Below, piece after piece: positions 32,337 through 41,788 of a stretch of DNA of 64,000 nucleotides. Position numbers and translations under genes: made by a program. This stretch comes from SIG480 sp045546975 (lineage in GTDB: Bacteria; Bacillota; Clostridia; Oscillospirales; JAAYXM01). The stretch's first letter is position 1. The number at the start of each line of letters is the position of its first letter. The notes under the pieces are model-generated. The model saw nothing but the letters and a program-made list of their open reading frames with translations. It was not told the DNA's origin and did not search any database. The stretch covers positions 372,001 to 436,000 of the forward strand of contig JAZQDV010000010.1 of assembly GCA_045546975.1 (NCBI GenBank), read 5' to 3'.

Positions 32337-33386
32337 ATGAAAAGGAAAACGACAATTTATGACATTGCAAAAGAATCAGGTTTTTCCGTCGGCACGGTTA
32401 ACCGAGCACTAAACGGCAAAGACCGCATAAGTGCGTCCACAAAAAAACATATCCTTTCAACCGCAGACAAGCTCGGATATAAAATCAACCCGGTAGCGCA
32501 GGCGCTCAGGCGCACTCAGATAAATATCGGAGCAGTTGTCTTTTGTCCTATCGAAGAATACGTCAGTTCAATAGTTGACGGTCTCTCCTCCGCAGCAGCA
32601 GAGCTAGAAAAGTACAATGTATACGTTGATATAAAAAAGATAGATTACACAACAAGCAGAAGCTGTATTGATGAGTCAATAAAGCAAATCAAAAACTTTG
32701 CTGAAAAGTGCTATGACGGTATCGTACTGTTTTTATCGGCAACTACACATGAATTAAAAGAGGTTGCTAACCTTGTTGATGAACTCACAGAAAAGAACAT
32801 CTTTTTTGCAACGGTTGCAAATGATATACCAAACAGCAAACGGAAGCTTCATGTAGGTATTGATGCCTTTATGGCAGGTCAGATGGCGGCGCAGTTGCTT
32901 GAATTTTCCTGTGCTCACAAAGATGTAGCTCTTTTCGTTTCAAGCAATGACTCGCAGATAAACTCCGAATATATTAAAGGATTTTGTGAATACTCAAAGG
33001 ATGATATCTTCTCCTCAGTTGAAATCTATGAGCATTATGATAACGAAGAAAAAATTATCAGTGTAACGGATAAAATGCTCAAAGATAATCCGGATGTCAA
33101 AGGTATTTATATGACAACCGCAGCTTCATCAATTGCCTGTAAATACATCCACAAATTAAAGAAAAATGATTTACATATCATAACCACCGACCTTTTGAGT
33201 GATACTCCCGAAATTTTATTCAAAAAAGTTGCCTCGGCAACGATTTTTCAGAACCCGTACAAGCAGGGCAAAAATGTTGTTGAGTATCTTTACGAGTATA
33301 TTCTCTCAAAGAATCACAAAGGAATACATCTCATTCCACCGCACGTTTTACTTTCCTCAAACATTTCTTCGTATATAGACAAATAG
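32337..33386 (+). CDS. LacI-family transcriptional regulator
   Basis: The 349-aa protein starts with a LacI-type DNA-binding domain (TTIYDIAKESGFSVGTVNRALNGKDRIS, helix-turn-helix near 6-25, hinge helix near 45-60) followed by a periplasmic-binding-protein-like sensor domain. The ATG at 32337 has GGAGG 6 nt upstream; an earlier start at 32304 would precede the promoter -10. It is divergent from the nine-gene operon and is the obvious repressor for the palindrome at 32209-32234. The inducer is probably an intermediate of that pathway. Confidence 0.92.
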   Translation: MKRKTTIYDIAKESGFSVGTVNRALNGKDRISASTKKHILSTADKLGYKINPVAQALRRTQINIGAVVFCPIEEYVSSIVDGLSSAAAELEKYNVYVDIKKIDYTTSRSCIDESIKQIKNFAEKCYDGIVLFLSATTHELKEVANLVDELTEKNIFFATVANDIPNSKRKLHVGIDAFMAGQMAAQLLEFSCAHKDVALFVSSNDSQINSEYIKGFCEYSKDDIFSSVEIYEHYDNEEKIISVTDKMLKDNPDVKGIYMTTAASSIACKYIHKLKKNDLHIITTDLLSDTPEILFKKVASATIFQNPYKQGKNVVEYLYEYILSKNHKGIHLIPPHVLLSSNISSYIDK

Positions 33387-33414
33387 AAATCACCCTTGAC
33401 GGGTGATTTTTATT
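33387..33414 (+). terminator. Terminator between the regulator gene and sstT
   Basis: AAATCACCC, loop TTGAC, GGGTGATTT followed by TTATTTG. It lies between convergent genes and could serve both. Confidence 0.85.
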
Positions 33415-33417
33415 TGT

Positions 33418-34641
33418 TCAGAAAGGAAGTTCTTTTCCTTCCTTTTGCCATTCACGGAACTCTGCAGTCGCACAAAAAAGAACATCCCCTGACGAGTTTA
33501 TTGCGGTTTCAAACGAATCCTGAACAACACCGATTATAAAGCCCACTGCGACGACCTGCATCGCGATGTCCTGACTCACGCCAAGAAGCGAACATGCCAT
33601 CGGTATAAGAAGAAGTGAACCACCCGTAACTCCTGACGTCCCGCATGCGCCAATTGTTGCCACAAAGCTCAGAACAAAAGAAAGAAGTATATTAACGTCA
33701 ATCCCTTGCGAAAATGCCGCAGCAAGTGACATAACAGTGATTGTTATGGCCGCTCCGTTCATGTTTATAGTCGCACCAAGAGGAATAGAAACGCTGTAAT
33801 GCTCACGATCAAGTCCGAGTCTCTCACACAGGCTTAAATTAACCGGAATGTTAGCAGCAGAGCTTCTTGTAAAGAATGCTGTAATACCGGATTCTCTGAG
33901 ACACCTTAACACAAGAGGATACGGGTTCCTTCTGAGGACTATGCCAACAATCAACGGGTCAACGACAAACGCAACAGTGAGCATACATCCGACAAGAACC
34001 GCAAGAAGCTTTCCGTAATGGGTAAATATTTCTATACCGTATTCACTCACGGAGTTATACACAAGACCGAAAATCCCAAACGGTGCAAGCTGAATCACCC
34101 AGGCAACTGCCTTTGACACAGCGTCTGAAATATCTGCCAAACCAACTTTAGTCTCATCACTTGCGCCTATTTTTAATGCAAATCCAAAGATAACTGCCCA
34201 AGTGAGAATCCCGACATAGTTTGCGCTTATAAGAGAACTTACAGGATTCATAACCATATTTAGCAGCAGTGTACCGAAAACTTCACCAAGACCGACAGGT
34301 GCTGACTGTTCTGTCGCCTGCATAAGCGGAATTGTTGTCTTTGTAAGAAAGCTTCCAACAACCGCTACAATTGCCGAAAGAAAGGTGCTTAGCATATAAA
34401 GAAAAATAACTGTTCTGAAACGCTTTCCAATCCCATCTCCTGCATTTGCAAGAGATGCAATCACAAGAACAAATACAAGGATAGGTGCAACCGCCTTCAG
34501 AGCACCTACAAATATATCCCCAAAAATTGTAATAAAACCCACTCCGGGTCCCCATAAGCCAAGACAGACGCCGAGAATAAGACCTATGATAATTCTTGCT
34601 ATAAGTGGTATTTTTGTATATAACCCAAAAATGTTTTTCAT
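33418..34641 (-). CDS. sstT: Serine/threonine:sodium symporter
   Basis: A 407-aa member of the dicarboxylate/amino acid:cation symporter family with about eight membrane segments and the two re-entrant hairpin motifs. The signature ITAFFTRSSAANIPVN and the NMNGAAITI ion/substrate motif match SstT, which imports serine and threonine with sodium. It follows tRNA-Gln and a terminator; no separate strong promoter is seen, so low-level read-through may matter. It is the only solute importer with all its parts in the window. Confidence 0.92.
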   Translation of the reverse strand: MKNIFGLYTKIPLIARIIIGLILGVCLGLWGPGVGFITIFGDIFVGALKAVAPILVFVLVIASLANAGDGIGKRFRTVIFLYMLSTFLSAIVAVVGSFLTKTTIPLMQATEQSAPVGLGEVFGTLLLNMVMNPVSSLISANYVGILTWAVIFGFALKIGASDETKVGLADISDAVSKAVAWVIQLAPFGIFGLVYNSVSEYGIEIFTHYGKLLAVLVGCMLTVAFVVDPLIVGIVLRRNPYPLVLRCLRESGITAFFTRSSAANIPVNLSLCERLGLDREHYSVSIPLGATINMNGAAITITVMSLAAAFSQGIDVNILLSFVLSFVATIGACGTSGVTGGSLLLIPMACSLLGVSQDIAMQVVAVGFIIGVVQDSFETAINSSGDVLFCATAEFREWQKEGKELPF

Positions 34642-34683
34642 TTTTCACTCTTCTTTGCGTAATATTTGAAGCTTGTGAAAAAT

Positions 34684-34717
34684 AAAAAATCCGTACACAA
34701 GAGTGTACGGATTTTTT
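34684..34717 (-). terminator. Terminator directly after tRNA-Gln
   Basis: AAAAAATCCGTACAC and its complement enclose a 4-nt loop. The first T residues of the stem touch the encoded CCA end, so the mature 3' end is only a few bases from the hairpin. Confidence 0.88.
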
Positions 34718-34790
34718 GGCTGCCGGACTAGGATTTGAACCCAGACAAACAGAGTCAGAGTCTGTCGTGCTACCCTTACACAATCCGGCA
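34717..34790 (-). tRNA. tRNA-Gln, anticodon CTG, CCA encoded
   Basis: The acceptor stem TGCCGGA/TCCGGCA, D-arm GTGTAAGGGTAGCAC, anticodon stem ACAGA/TCTGT with loop CTCTGAC (anticodon CTG), and T-loop TTCAAAT are all present. The discriminator base is G and CCA is encoded. The CTG anticodon reads CAG codons. Confidence 0.95.
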
Positions 34791-34802
34791 ACGAACTCTT
34801 GT

Positions 34803-34831
34803 ATTATAAAGGAACGAATTGGAAAAGTCAA
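34803..34831 (-). promoter_or_regulatory. Promoter of tRNA-Gln
   Basis: On the minus strand TTGACT (34831-34826), a 17-nt spacer and TATAAT (34808-34803); the tRNA begins 13 nt downstream. Confidence 0.88.
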
Positions 34832-34851
34832 GAGATTTTTCAAAAACTTTC

Positions 34852-34881
34852 AAATTAATTTTAACCAAATAAAATTAATTT
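34852..34881 (-). terminator. AT-only hairpin at the end of the glycogen operon
   Basis: AAATTAATTTTA pairs perfectly with TAAAATTAATTT around ACCAAA. It overlaps the GH13 stop codon. The stem is entirely A/T, so its strength as a terminator is doubtful. Confidence 0.4.
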
Positions 34882-36739
34882 ATTCGTTATCCTTTTTTAT
34901 AATACAACAAGAGAACGGCGCAAGGAACAATTTACCGAAGGATATCTTTACCCCACCGTTTTGAAGCATACACCTTGCTTCATTCGGCAAAGCAAAAATT
35001 TTAGCTTTTTCTCCACGGTTTACAAATGCAATTACATTGCCCATTGAAACACAAACAACATTATTCTTTGCATAAATTACATCAAAGTCGCATTCGTGTA
35101 GCGCGAACTCTTCGCACTTTATTTTTCCGAGACCCTTATAGAAGTCCAGAATTTCCCGGTCAATATTATCCCAAGTGAAAAAACGCCTGTTAAACGGATC
35201 TTCAAAACCTTCCATTCCAATCTCGTCTCCATAGTATATACACGGAGAGCCCGGAAACATATATTGCAAGACTGCCGCCTGAAAAAGCCTTGTTTTTCCG
35301 AGCGACTTTTCAGATGCTGAAAGCCACCTTTCTGCACGTTCCTCTTTGGAAGTATGGTGCATACCTCCAACGGAAAGCTCGTTTAGTACCCTTACTGTAT
35401 CATGAGTTCCTATGATATTCATAAGGCAACGTTTTGACTGCAAAGGATAGTTTTCGCAAAGAGCAAGAAGTATGTTCTTAAAGTCCTTTTCAGAAATCCT
35501 GTAACAAAGAAAGTCCAAAATTGCATTTTTGAGAGGATAATTCATAACTCCGTCAAGAACGCCATCTGTAAAGTATTTTTTACTTACACTGTACGCCTTC
35601 TTTGTTGATGCATCCTCCCAAACCTCGCCTATCACGAGACTTTCAGGGTATTCTTCTCTTGAGCGTTTTTTCAATTCTTCAATGAAAACATCAGGAAGCT
35701 CATCGGCAACGTCAAGTCGCCATCCCGAGATGCCCGCTTTCATCCACCTTGAAATAACACTGTTTTTTCCACGGATAATATAGTCGCGATAATCTTCATT
35801 CAACTCATCCACCTGAGGCAGAGTATCAATTCCCCACCACGACGGATAGCTGCCGTCAGGTTTTATATCAAACCAAGACCTATACGGAGACTTTTCATCT
35901 CTGTATGCACCGACTTCCTCGCCATATCTGCCCTCACGGTTAAAATATATACTGTCAGAGCCCGTGTGACTGAAAACACCGTCAAGTATAACCTTCATAC
36001 CACGCTCTTTCGCTTTTTTGCAAAGCTTTTTAAGTGTTTTTTCATTTCCGAAGTGTGCATCTATCTTTGTATAATCCGCCGTGTTGTACTTATGATTTGA
36101 CCACGCCTCAAAAACAGGACTTAGGTATATTGTTTTCACGCCAAGTTCTTCGAGGTACGGTAGTTTTTCGCATATTCCGTCTAAATTGCCGCCGTAGATG
36201 TCGCGATTTTCAACAACACCGTTATTGGGCTTATACATAGGTGTATCCGATATATTTTCGTGTACGTAAAAATAATCGTCCCTTGTAATCGGATTAGAAG
36301 TTGTCGACCTCATAAATCTGTCTACGAAAATATGATACGTGACACCACGCGAAAACCAATCCGGCGTTTTATAATCCTTTGAATACACCGTAAGCTGATA
36401 TGCCGCTACACAATTTTTGTCTCTTGTCTCACCGTATTTTCCCCAATAACCTATATTTCCGCAAACATCCCTGAATTCAAAAAAGTACCAGAATATTCCC
36501 GATTTACAGGAAACAGAAAGAGAAACAGAATACTTATCATAATCGAGTTCCCTGCTCTCCCAGAGCATAGGATATTTACTTTCACTTTGCTCATATTCCG
36601 AAAAAACCACGAGATTTACTTCAAGTATTTCAGAGCGCAAAGCGTAGGCGGAGAGCATTATACTCTCTCCGCCTGCAATTGCACCAAACGGTGTTTTGTA
36701 CTTTTCACATTTCGAATCAAAACGAAAAAGTTTATTCAT
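34880..36739 (-). CDS. GH13 alpha-amylase-family enzyme (cyclomaltodextrinase/neopullulanase-like)
   Basis: The 619-aa protein has an N-terminal beta domain (about 1-125) and a TIM barrel with GH13 conserved regions DGVFSHTG, GWRLDVADE (nucleophile Asp), IGEVWE (acid Glu) and IGTHDT. The N-terminal domain, the MYKPNNGVVENRDIYGGNLDGI segment and the length resemble the neopullulanase/cyclomaltodextrinase group. There is no signal peptide, so it is cytoplasmic and probably trims glycogen or maltodextrins. It is the last gene of the glg chain, 12 nt after glgP. Confidence 0.88.
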   Translation of the reverse strand: MNKLFRFDSKCEKYKTPFGAIAGGESIMLSAYALRSEILEVNLVVFSEYEQSESKYPMLWESRELDYDKYSVSLSVSCKSGIFWYFFEFRDVCGNIGYWGKYGETRDKNCVAAYQLTVYSKDYKTPDWFSRGVTYHIFVDRFMRSTTSNPITRDDYFYVHENISDTPMYKPNNGVVENRDIYGGNLDGICEKLPYLEELGVKTIYLSPVFEAWSNHKYNTADYTKIDAHFGNEKTLKKLCKKAKERGMKVILDGVFSHTGSDSIYFNREGRYGEEVGAYRDEKSPYRSWFDIKPDGSYPSWWGIDTLPQVDELNEDYRDYIIRGKNSVISRWMKAGISGWRLDVADELPDVFIEELKKRSREEYPESLVIGEVWEDASTKKAYSVSKKYFTDGVLDGVMNYPLKNAILDFLCYRISEKDFKNILLALCENYPLQSKRCLMNIIGTHDTVRVLNELSVGGMHHTSKEERAERWLSASEKSLGKTRLFQAAVLQYMFPGSPCIYYGDEIGMEGFEDPFNRRFFTWDNIDREILDFYKGLGKIKCEEFALHECDFDVIYAKNNVVCVSMGNVIAFVNRGEKAKIFALPNEARCMLQNGGVKISFGKLFLAPFSCCIIKKDNE

Positions 36740-36751
36740 ATCTATATCCTG

Positions 36752-39175
36752 CTAGTCTGTCACTTTTTTGATATGCCAGATATTATCAGCATACTCTCCG
36801 ATACTTCTGTCTGCCGCAAAACGACCCGCATGCGCAATGTTGATAAGAGATTTTCTGTTGAATAGTTCTTTGTCTGCATACTCACGATAAATCTTATCGT
36901 GAGCACGGCAATACGAATCAAAATCCGCAAGGAGCATATACTGGTCGCGGAAAAGGAGCGAATTTACAATTTCAGGATATGAGTGTCTTAACACACCTAC
37001 ACCTATTCCGTCGCGGATATGGTCAAGTACGCGCTTGAGCGAAGCGTTATTCTGATAATACTCAATCGGTGAATACGTTCCCTTGGCGACAATTTCGTCA
37101 ACCTCGTGTGAGCGTAGACCAAAGATGTATATATTCTCCTCTCCTACCGACTCACAGATTTCGACGTTTGCACCGTCAAGCGTACCTATCGTAAGTGCAC
37201 CGTTTAACATAAACTTCATATTACCGGTTCCGGAAGCTTCTTTTCCCGCAATGGAAATCTGCTCTGAGATTTCTGCCGCCGGAATCATAACCTCTGCCTT
37301 TGTAACATTATAGTCCTCAACAAAAACAACCTTGAGTTTGCTTGAAACTACCGGATTTGAGTTTATCTCAGACGCCACAGAGTTTATAAGTCGTATGATA
37401 TTCTTTGCCATAGCATAGCCCGCTGCCGACTTTGCACCAAAGAAATATGTTTTAGGAGTAAAGTCTATATTGGGATTATCAAGCAACATATGGTATTCAT
37501 AAAGAATATGCAAAACATTAAGAAGCTGACGCTTGTATTCATGTAAGCGCTTTGACTGAACGTCAAATATCGAGTTCGGGTCAATATTGAATTCAGGTCC
37601 AAGGAACTTCACAAAACGCTTTTTGTTATTAAGCTTTATTTCCGAAAGCTTTTCGAGTACAGTTTTATCGTCACTGTATTTCAATAGATTTTCAAGAGTT
37701 TTTGCATCGTTATAAAAGCAGTCGCCGATAAGCTCTTTTAAGAGACTTGTAAGCTCGGGGTTTGCCTGACAAAGCCAACGCCTGTGAGCAATACCGTTTG
37801 TTACGTTGGTAAACTTTCCCGGGAACATATAATTATAATCAGAAAAGACATTTTCCTTGAGGATATTACTGTGAAGCGCAGAAACTCCGTTTACGGAATA
37901 GCATGTTGCGATGCAGAGGTTTGCCATTCGTATTTCATCGTTTGCGATTATTGCAAGTCTTCCTATCTTTTCCCTGTCCTCAGGAAACGCATTCCAGAGA
38001 TCGTCACAGAACCTTCTGTTAATCTCTTCAACAATCATATAAATTCTCGGCAAAAGCTGCTTGAACATTGATATCGTCCAGCGTTCCAACGCCTCTGCCA
38101 TAATTGTATGATTCGTATATGCCATACAGTTTGATACAATTTTCCATGCATCGTCCCAGCCATATTCTTCCTCATCAATGAGTATTCGCATAAGCTCGGG
38201 AATTGCAAGAGTCGGGTGCGTATCATTTATATGGATTATCGCCTTATCTGCAAAATTGCGCATTGTTCCATACTGTGCCTTATGCTTTTTAACAATGCTT
38301 GAAATCGTCGCAGAAACGAAGAAATACTGCTGCTTTAAGCGAAGAGATTTTCCCTCTGTGTGATTGTCCTCGGGATAAAGGATCTTTGAAATAACCTCGC
38401 TCATTGCCTTTTGTTCCATCGACTTTGCATATTCGCCCTTTGAGAAGAGCTGCATGTCAATAGTCTTTGTCGACTTTGCACTCCAAAGCCGCAAAGTATT
38501 TATTGTGTCTCCGGGATACCCCGATATAAGCATGTCATTTGGGACCGCGAGAACTGTATAATAGTCGTGATGAGAAAACTTGAGTTCACCGTTTTCCATA
38601 TATGAATCCACCGTTCCCTCAAAACGAACTTCCTGAGTTTCTTCTATTCTCGGCACAGTCCAGACACTTCCCGTTTCAAGCCAGTTATCCGGAAGTTCTA
38701 CTTGCATACCGTCAATAATTTTCTGCCTGAATATTCCGTATTCATACAGAATTGAAAATCCCATTCCGGGATATCCGAGCGCTGCAAGAGAATCCATATA
38801 GCACGCAGCAAGACGGCCAAGTCCTCCGTTGCCAAGACCCGCATCATTTTCTACAGAAAGGATATCTTCAAAAGAGATATTGAGCTTTTTGAGAGTATTG
38901 GAGAAAACCTCAGAAAGTCCAAGATTGTTAATATTGTTATGAAGAGATTTTCCAATAAGAAACTCCATAGAAAGATAATAAACCTGTTTGAGCTCCTTTT
39001 TCTGAATCTGCTCACGAGTCTTTGTGCGATTTTTCATCATAATATCGCGTACGACGAAAGAGCACGCAGCATAAATCTGCTCATTGGTTGCCTCATCAAT
39101 TTTCTTACCAAAATGTCTTGAGAGCTTTTCCTCGAGCAGGAATTTTAAGTTTTTTTCATCCATTTGTATTGCCAT
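36752..39175 (-). CDS. glgP: Glycogen phosphorylase
   Basis: GlgP releases glucose 1-phosphate from glycogen. The 807-aa protein is full length, with YLSMEFLIGKSLHNN, NDAGLGNGGLGRLAACYMDS and the PLP-binding Lys in EASGTGNMKFMLNGAL. It follows glgA by 30 nt. Having synthesis genes (glgC, glgD, glgA, glgB) and degradation genes (glgP, GH13) in one chain implies storage and mobilisation are expressed together, with control at the enzyme level. Confidence 0.97.
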   Translation of the reverse strand: MAIQMDEKNLKFLLEEKLSRHFGKKIDEATNEQIYAACSFVVRDIMMKNRTKTREQIQKKELKQVYYLSMEFLIGKSLHNNINNLGLSEVFSNTLKKLNISFEDILSVENDAGLGNGGLGRLAACYMDSLAALGYPGMGFSILYEYGIFRQKIIDGMQVELPDNWLETGSVWTVPRIEETQEVRFEGTVDSYMENGELKFSHHDYYTVLAVPNDMLISGYPGDTINTLRLWSAKSTKTIDMQLFSKGEYAKSMEQKAMSEVISKILYPEDNHTEGKSLRLKQQYFFVSATISSIVKKHKAQYGTMRNFADKAIIHINDTHPTLAIPELMRILIDEEEYGWDDAWKIVSNCMAYTNHTIMAEALERWTISMFKQLLPRIYMIVEEINRRFCDDLWNAFPEDREKIGRLAIIANDEIRMANLCIATCYSVNGVSALHSNILKENVFSDYNYMFPGKFTNVTNGIAHRRWLCQANPELTSLLKELIGDCFYNDAKTLENLLKYSDDKTVLEKLSEIKLNNKKRFVKFLGPEFNIDPNSIFDVQSKRLHEYKRQLLNVLHILYEYHMLLDNPNIDFTPKTYFFGAKSAAGYAMAKNIIRLINSVASEINSNPVVSSKLKVVFVEDYNVTKAEVMIPAAEISEQISIAGKEASGTGNMKFMLNGALTIGTLDGANVEICESVGEENIYIFGLRSHEVDEIVAKGTYSPIEYYQNNASLKRVLDHIRDGIGVGVLRHSYPEIVNSLLFRDQYMLLADFDSYCRAHDKIYREYADKELFNRKSLINIAHAGRFAADRSIGEYADNIWHIKKVTD

Positions 39176-39205
39176 TGAATATTTACCTCATAATTTCCAG
39201 ATTAA

Positions 39206-40651
39206 TTACCTTCCGAGAAGCTCATCATACATCTTGCGATACTTACGAGCAGAGTTTTTCCACGAAAAGTCAGTATTCATACCGTTTTCGACGATACTGT
39301 TCCATGTTCTTTTTTTGCTGTAAAGCGAACAAGCTTCACGGATTGCCGAAAGCATATCCTTGGCATTATAGTCAGAGAACAGGAATCCATTACCTTCTCC
39401 GGTGTTTTTGTTATATGGTTTTATCGAATCACGAAGCCCTCCCGTCTCACGCACTATCGGGATTGTACCGTATCGAAGCGCTATCATCTGCGCAAGTCCG
39501 CAGGGCTCTGCCTTCGACGGCATAAGGAACATATCCGATCCACCGTAAACCTTCTGTGCAAGATCTGAATTAAATGCAATATTGACAGAAAGCTTGAATG
39601 GGTACTGCCATTGCTTATCTCTTAAGAACTGCTCATATTTCCAGTCACCTGTCCCGACAATAACAAGCTCAACATCGTCAGAAAGAAGCTCGTCTATAAC
39701 TTCAGAAACAAGATCAAGTCCCTTGTGAGAAACAAGACGTGTAACCATACCTATTACAGGAATGTCCGGATTCTGTGGCAAGTTTACAAGTGCTTGAAGT
39801 TCAGCCTTGTTTTTAGCCTTTCCGCTCATATCGTCACGCGAGAACTTTGAAAAAAGACGCTTATCACGTGCAGGGTCATAGAGTTTCTGGTCAATACCGT
39901 TTATAATTCCTGAAACCTTGCCTGCCTCCTGACGAAGGATGCCATCAAGTCCGTGAGCAAATTCAGGTGTTTTAATTTCCTCAGCATACGTACTGCTTAC
40001 TGTTGTAACCTTATCCGAGCAAATTATTGCTGCTTTCATAAGGTTTACTGCGCCATTATATTCAAGGAAACCGTTTTCAAACTCTCCAAACGGAAGGCCC
40101 AAAACATTCTCGACTATCTGTCTGTCAAAGATGCCCTGGTATTCTATATTATGAATTGTAAAAACAGTTTTGATACCCTTGAATCCTTCGCAGTCACAAT
40201 ACAGGAGCTTATAGTAAATCGGCACTAGTGCTGTCTGCCAATCGTGGCAATGAATAATATCCGGAGAAAACCCTATATGCGGTAATATCTCAAGCGCTGC
40301 CCTTGAGAAGAATGCATATCTTTCTGCATCGTCATAGCAACCGTAAAGTGCATTCCCACGCTTGAAGTAATATTCGTTATCAATAAAATACCAAGTAACA
40401 CCCTTTTCTTCGTACTTGAAAATGCCACAGTACTGACTGCGCCACGCAACAGGAACAAAGATATTTGTGATATAGGTCATTTTATTTCTCATCTCTGCCG
40501 AAATACCTTCGTGAAGAGGAACAACGACAGAGAGTTCGTAGTTCTTTCCTGCAATAGCTCCCGGCAAAGAGCCGACAACATCACCAAGACCGCCTGATTT
40601 AATAAACGGAGCCGCTTCTGATGCGACCATTAAAATTTTCTTGCTTTCCAT
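39206..40651 (-). CDS. glgA: Glycogen synthase (ADP-glucose)
   Basis: A 481-aa GT5 enzyme that extends glucan chains from ADP-glucose. The N-terminal APFIKSGGLGDVVGSLP carries the ADP-glucose-binding KxGGL motif, and IHCHDWQTALVP, TIHNIEYQGIF and the C-terminal MPSKAEPCGLAQMIALRYGT with the catalytic Glu are present. It lies 12 nt after glgD. Confidence 0.97.
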   Translation of the reverse strand: MESKKILMVASEAAPFIKSGGLGDVVGSLPGAIAGKNYELSVVVPLHEGISAEMRNKMTYITNIFVPVAWRSQYCGIFKYEEKGVTWYFIDNEYYFKRGNALYGCYDDAERYAFFSRAALEILPHIGFSPDIIHCHDWQTALVPIYYKLLYCDCEGFKGIKTVFTIHNIEYQGIFDRQIVENVLGLPFGEFENGFLEYNGAVNLMKAAIICSDKVTTVSSTYAEEIKTPEFAHGLDGILRQEAGKVSGIINGIDQKLYDPARDKRLFSKFSRDDMSGKAKNKAELQALVNLPQNPDIPVIGMVTRLVSHKGLDLVSEVIDELLSDDVELVIVGTGDWKYEQFLRDKQWQYPFKLSVNIAFNSDLAQKVYGGSDMFLMPSKAEPCGLAQMIALRYGTIPIVRETGGLRDSIKPYNKNTGEGNGFLFSDYNAKDMLSAIREACSLYSKKRTWNSIVENGMNTDFSWKNSARKYRKMYDELLGR

Positions 40652-40663
40652 ATTAAAAACTCC

Positions 40664-41788
40664 TTATATTTTACAGCCAACAGGCAATACGTTCGGGTAT
40701 GCCTCAGCACCCTTGAGCTCAACGTTGTTTGAGATAGTTGAGTTTCTGTCCGCGATGCAATATTCAAGACTCGCCCCATCTCCAACAGTAGTTCCCTGGA
40801 GAATAATACTGTTTATGATGCGTGCACCACGTCCGATCCTGACCCCACGAGAAAGTATTGAATTTTCCACAACGCCGTCAATAATGCAACCGTCTGCAAT
40901 AACACTGTTTTTAACCGACGAATTCTCACAGAATATAGTAGGAACCTCGTCATGAACACGTGTTATAATCTCTCCGCCAACGTTGAAAAGCTCATTTCTT
41001 ATTCCGGAATCAAGAAGGCCCATACTCGTCTTGAAATACGATTCAACTGAATCAATTTTCTCCACATATCCGAGGTATTCATGTGCGTAAATATCAAGTG
41101 AATCAGCCATCCCCTGTATTATATCGCGCTCAAAATCAAATTTATTGTGCGCAACGCACTGACAAATAAGAAACTCAAGAAGTTCGCGTTCGATCACATA
41201 TACGCCGAGCAGCATATTGCTATGAAGCTGAATCTCCTGGTTTACGGTTATGTCACAAATTCTTCCGGAGGCATCAAAATCAACAAATGTATTGTTTCTG
41301 AACTTCTGCTGGTCATAGACATTTGCCTTATACAGAGCCGTCATATAAGCCTGTTTTTCGATGTGTTTGTTCAGAAGTTCTGTATAATTGATATTTGCAA
41401 TAATATTTGCATCAGAAAGAATAACATATTTGCAGTCACTGCTTCTTATATATTCAATTATTCCCATCAGAACTGCAATTTTGCTGTCGCTATTTGAAAC
41501 AATATTTTTATTTCCGATAGACGGAGGAAGAATTGAAAGACCACCTTTTTTTCGGTTTAAGTCCCATTCTTTACCTGTTCCAAGATGGCTCATCAAGGAA
41601 TAATAGTCACTCTGTGTTACAACACCAACATCTTTGATTCCCGAATTGACCATACCGGATAATGTGAAGTCAATCATTCTGTATCTTCCGCCAAACGGAA
41701 CCGAAGCGACAGTTCTATTCTCTGTCAGTTCGCGCATTGCATCGACTTTTTCATGAGCGAAGATAATCCCCATTGTGTCTTTAATCAT
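40664..41788 (-). CDS. glgD: Glucose-1-phosphate adenylyltransferase, GlgD subunit
   Basis: A 374-aa GlgC paralogue with VASVPFGGRYRMIDFTLSGMVNSGI and a C-terminal left-handed beta-helix (VIADGCIIDGVVENSIL). The N-terminal GGQGSRL catalytic loop of GlgC is replaced by a variant (IIFAHEKVDAMREL), as known for GlgD, which supports GlgC rather than acting alone. The start overlaps the glgC stop by 4 nt (ATGA), indicating coupled translation of the subunits. Confidence 0.94.
   Translation of the reverse strand: MIKDTMGIIFAHEKVDAMRELTENRTVASVPFGGRYRMIDFTLSGMVNSGIKDVGVVTQSDYYSLMSHLGTGKEWDLNRKKGGLSILPPSIGNKNIVSNSDSKIAVLMGIIEYIRSSDCKYVILSDANIIANINYTELLNKHIEKQAYMTALYKANVYDQQKFRNNTFVDFDASGRICDITVNQEIQLHSNMLLGVYVIERELLEFLICQCVAHNKFDFERDIIQGMADSLDIYAHEYLGYVEKIDSVESYFKTSMGLLDSGIRNELFNVGGEIITRVHDEVPTIFCENSSVKNSVIADGCIIDGVVENSILSRGVRIGRGARIINSIILQGTTVGDGASLEYCIADRNSTISNNVELKGAEAYPNVLPVGCKI

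Noticed and set aside
34691..34717. The tRNA-associated hairpin as a T-box leader for sstT
   Set aside because: The hairpin is the tRNA terminator; no specifier loop or T-box sequence is present.
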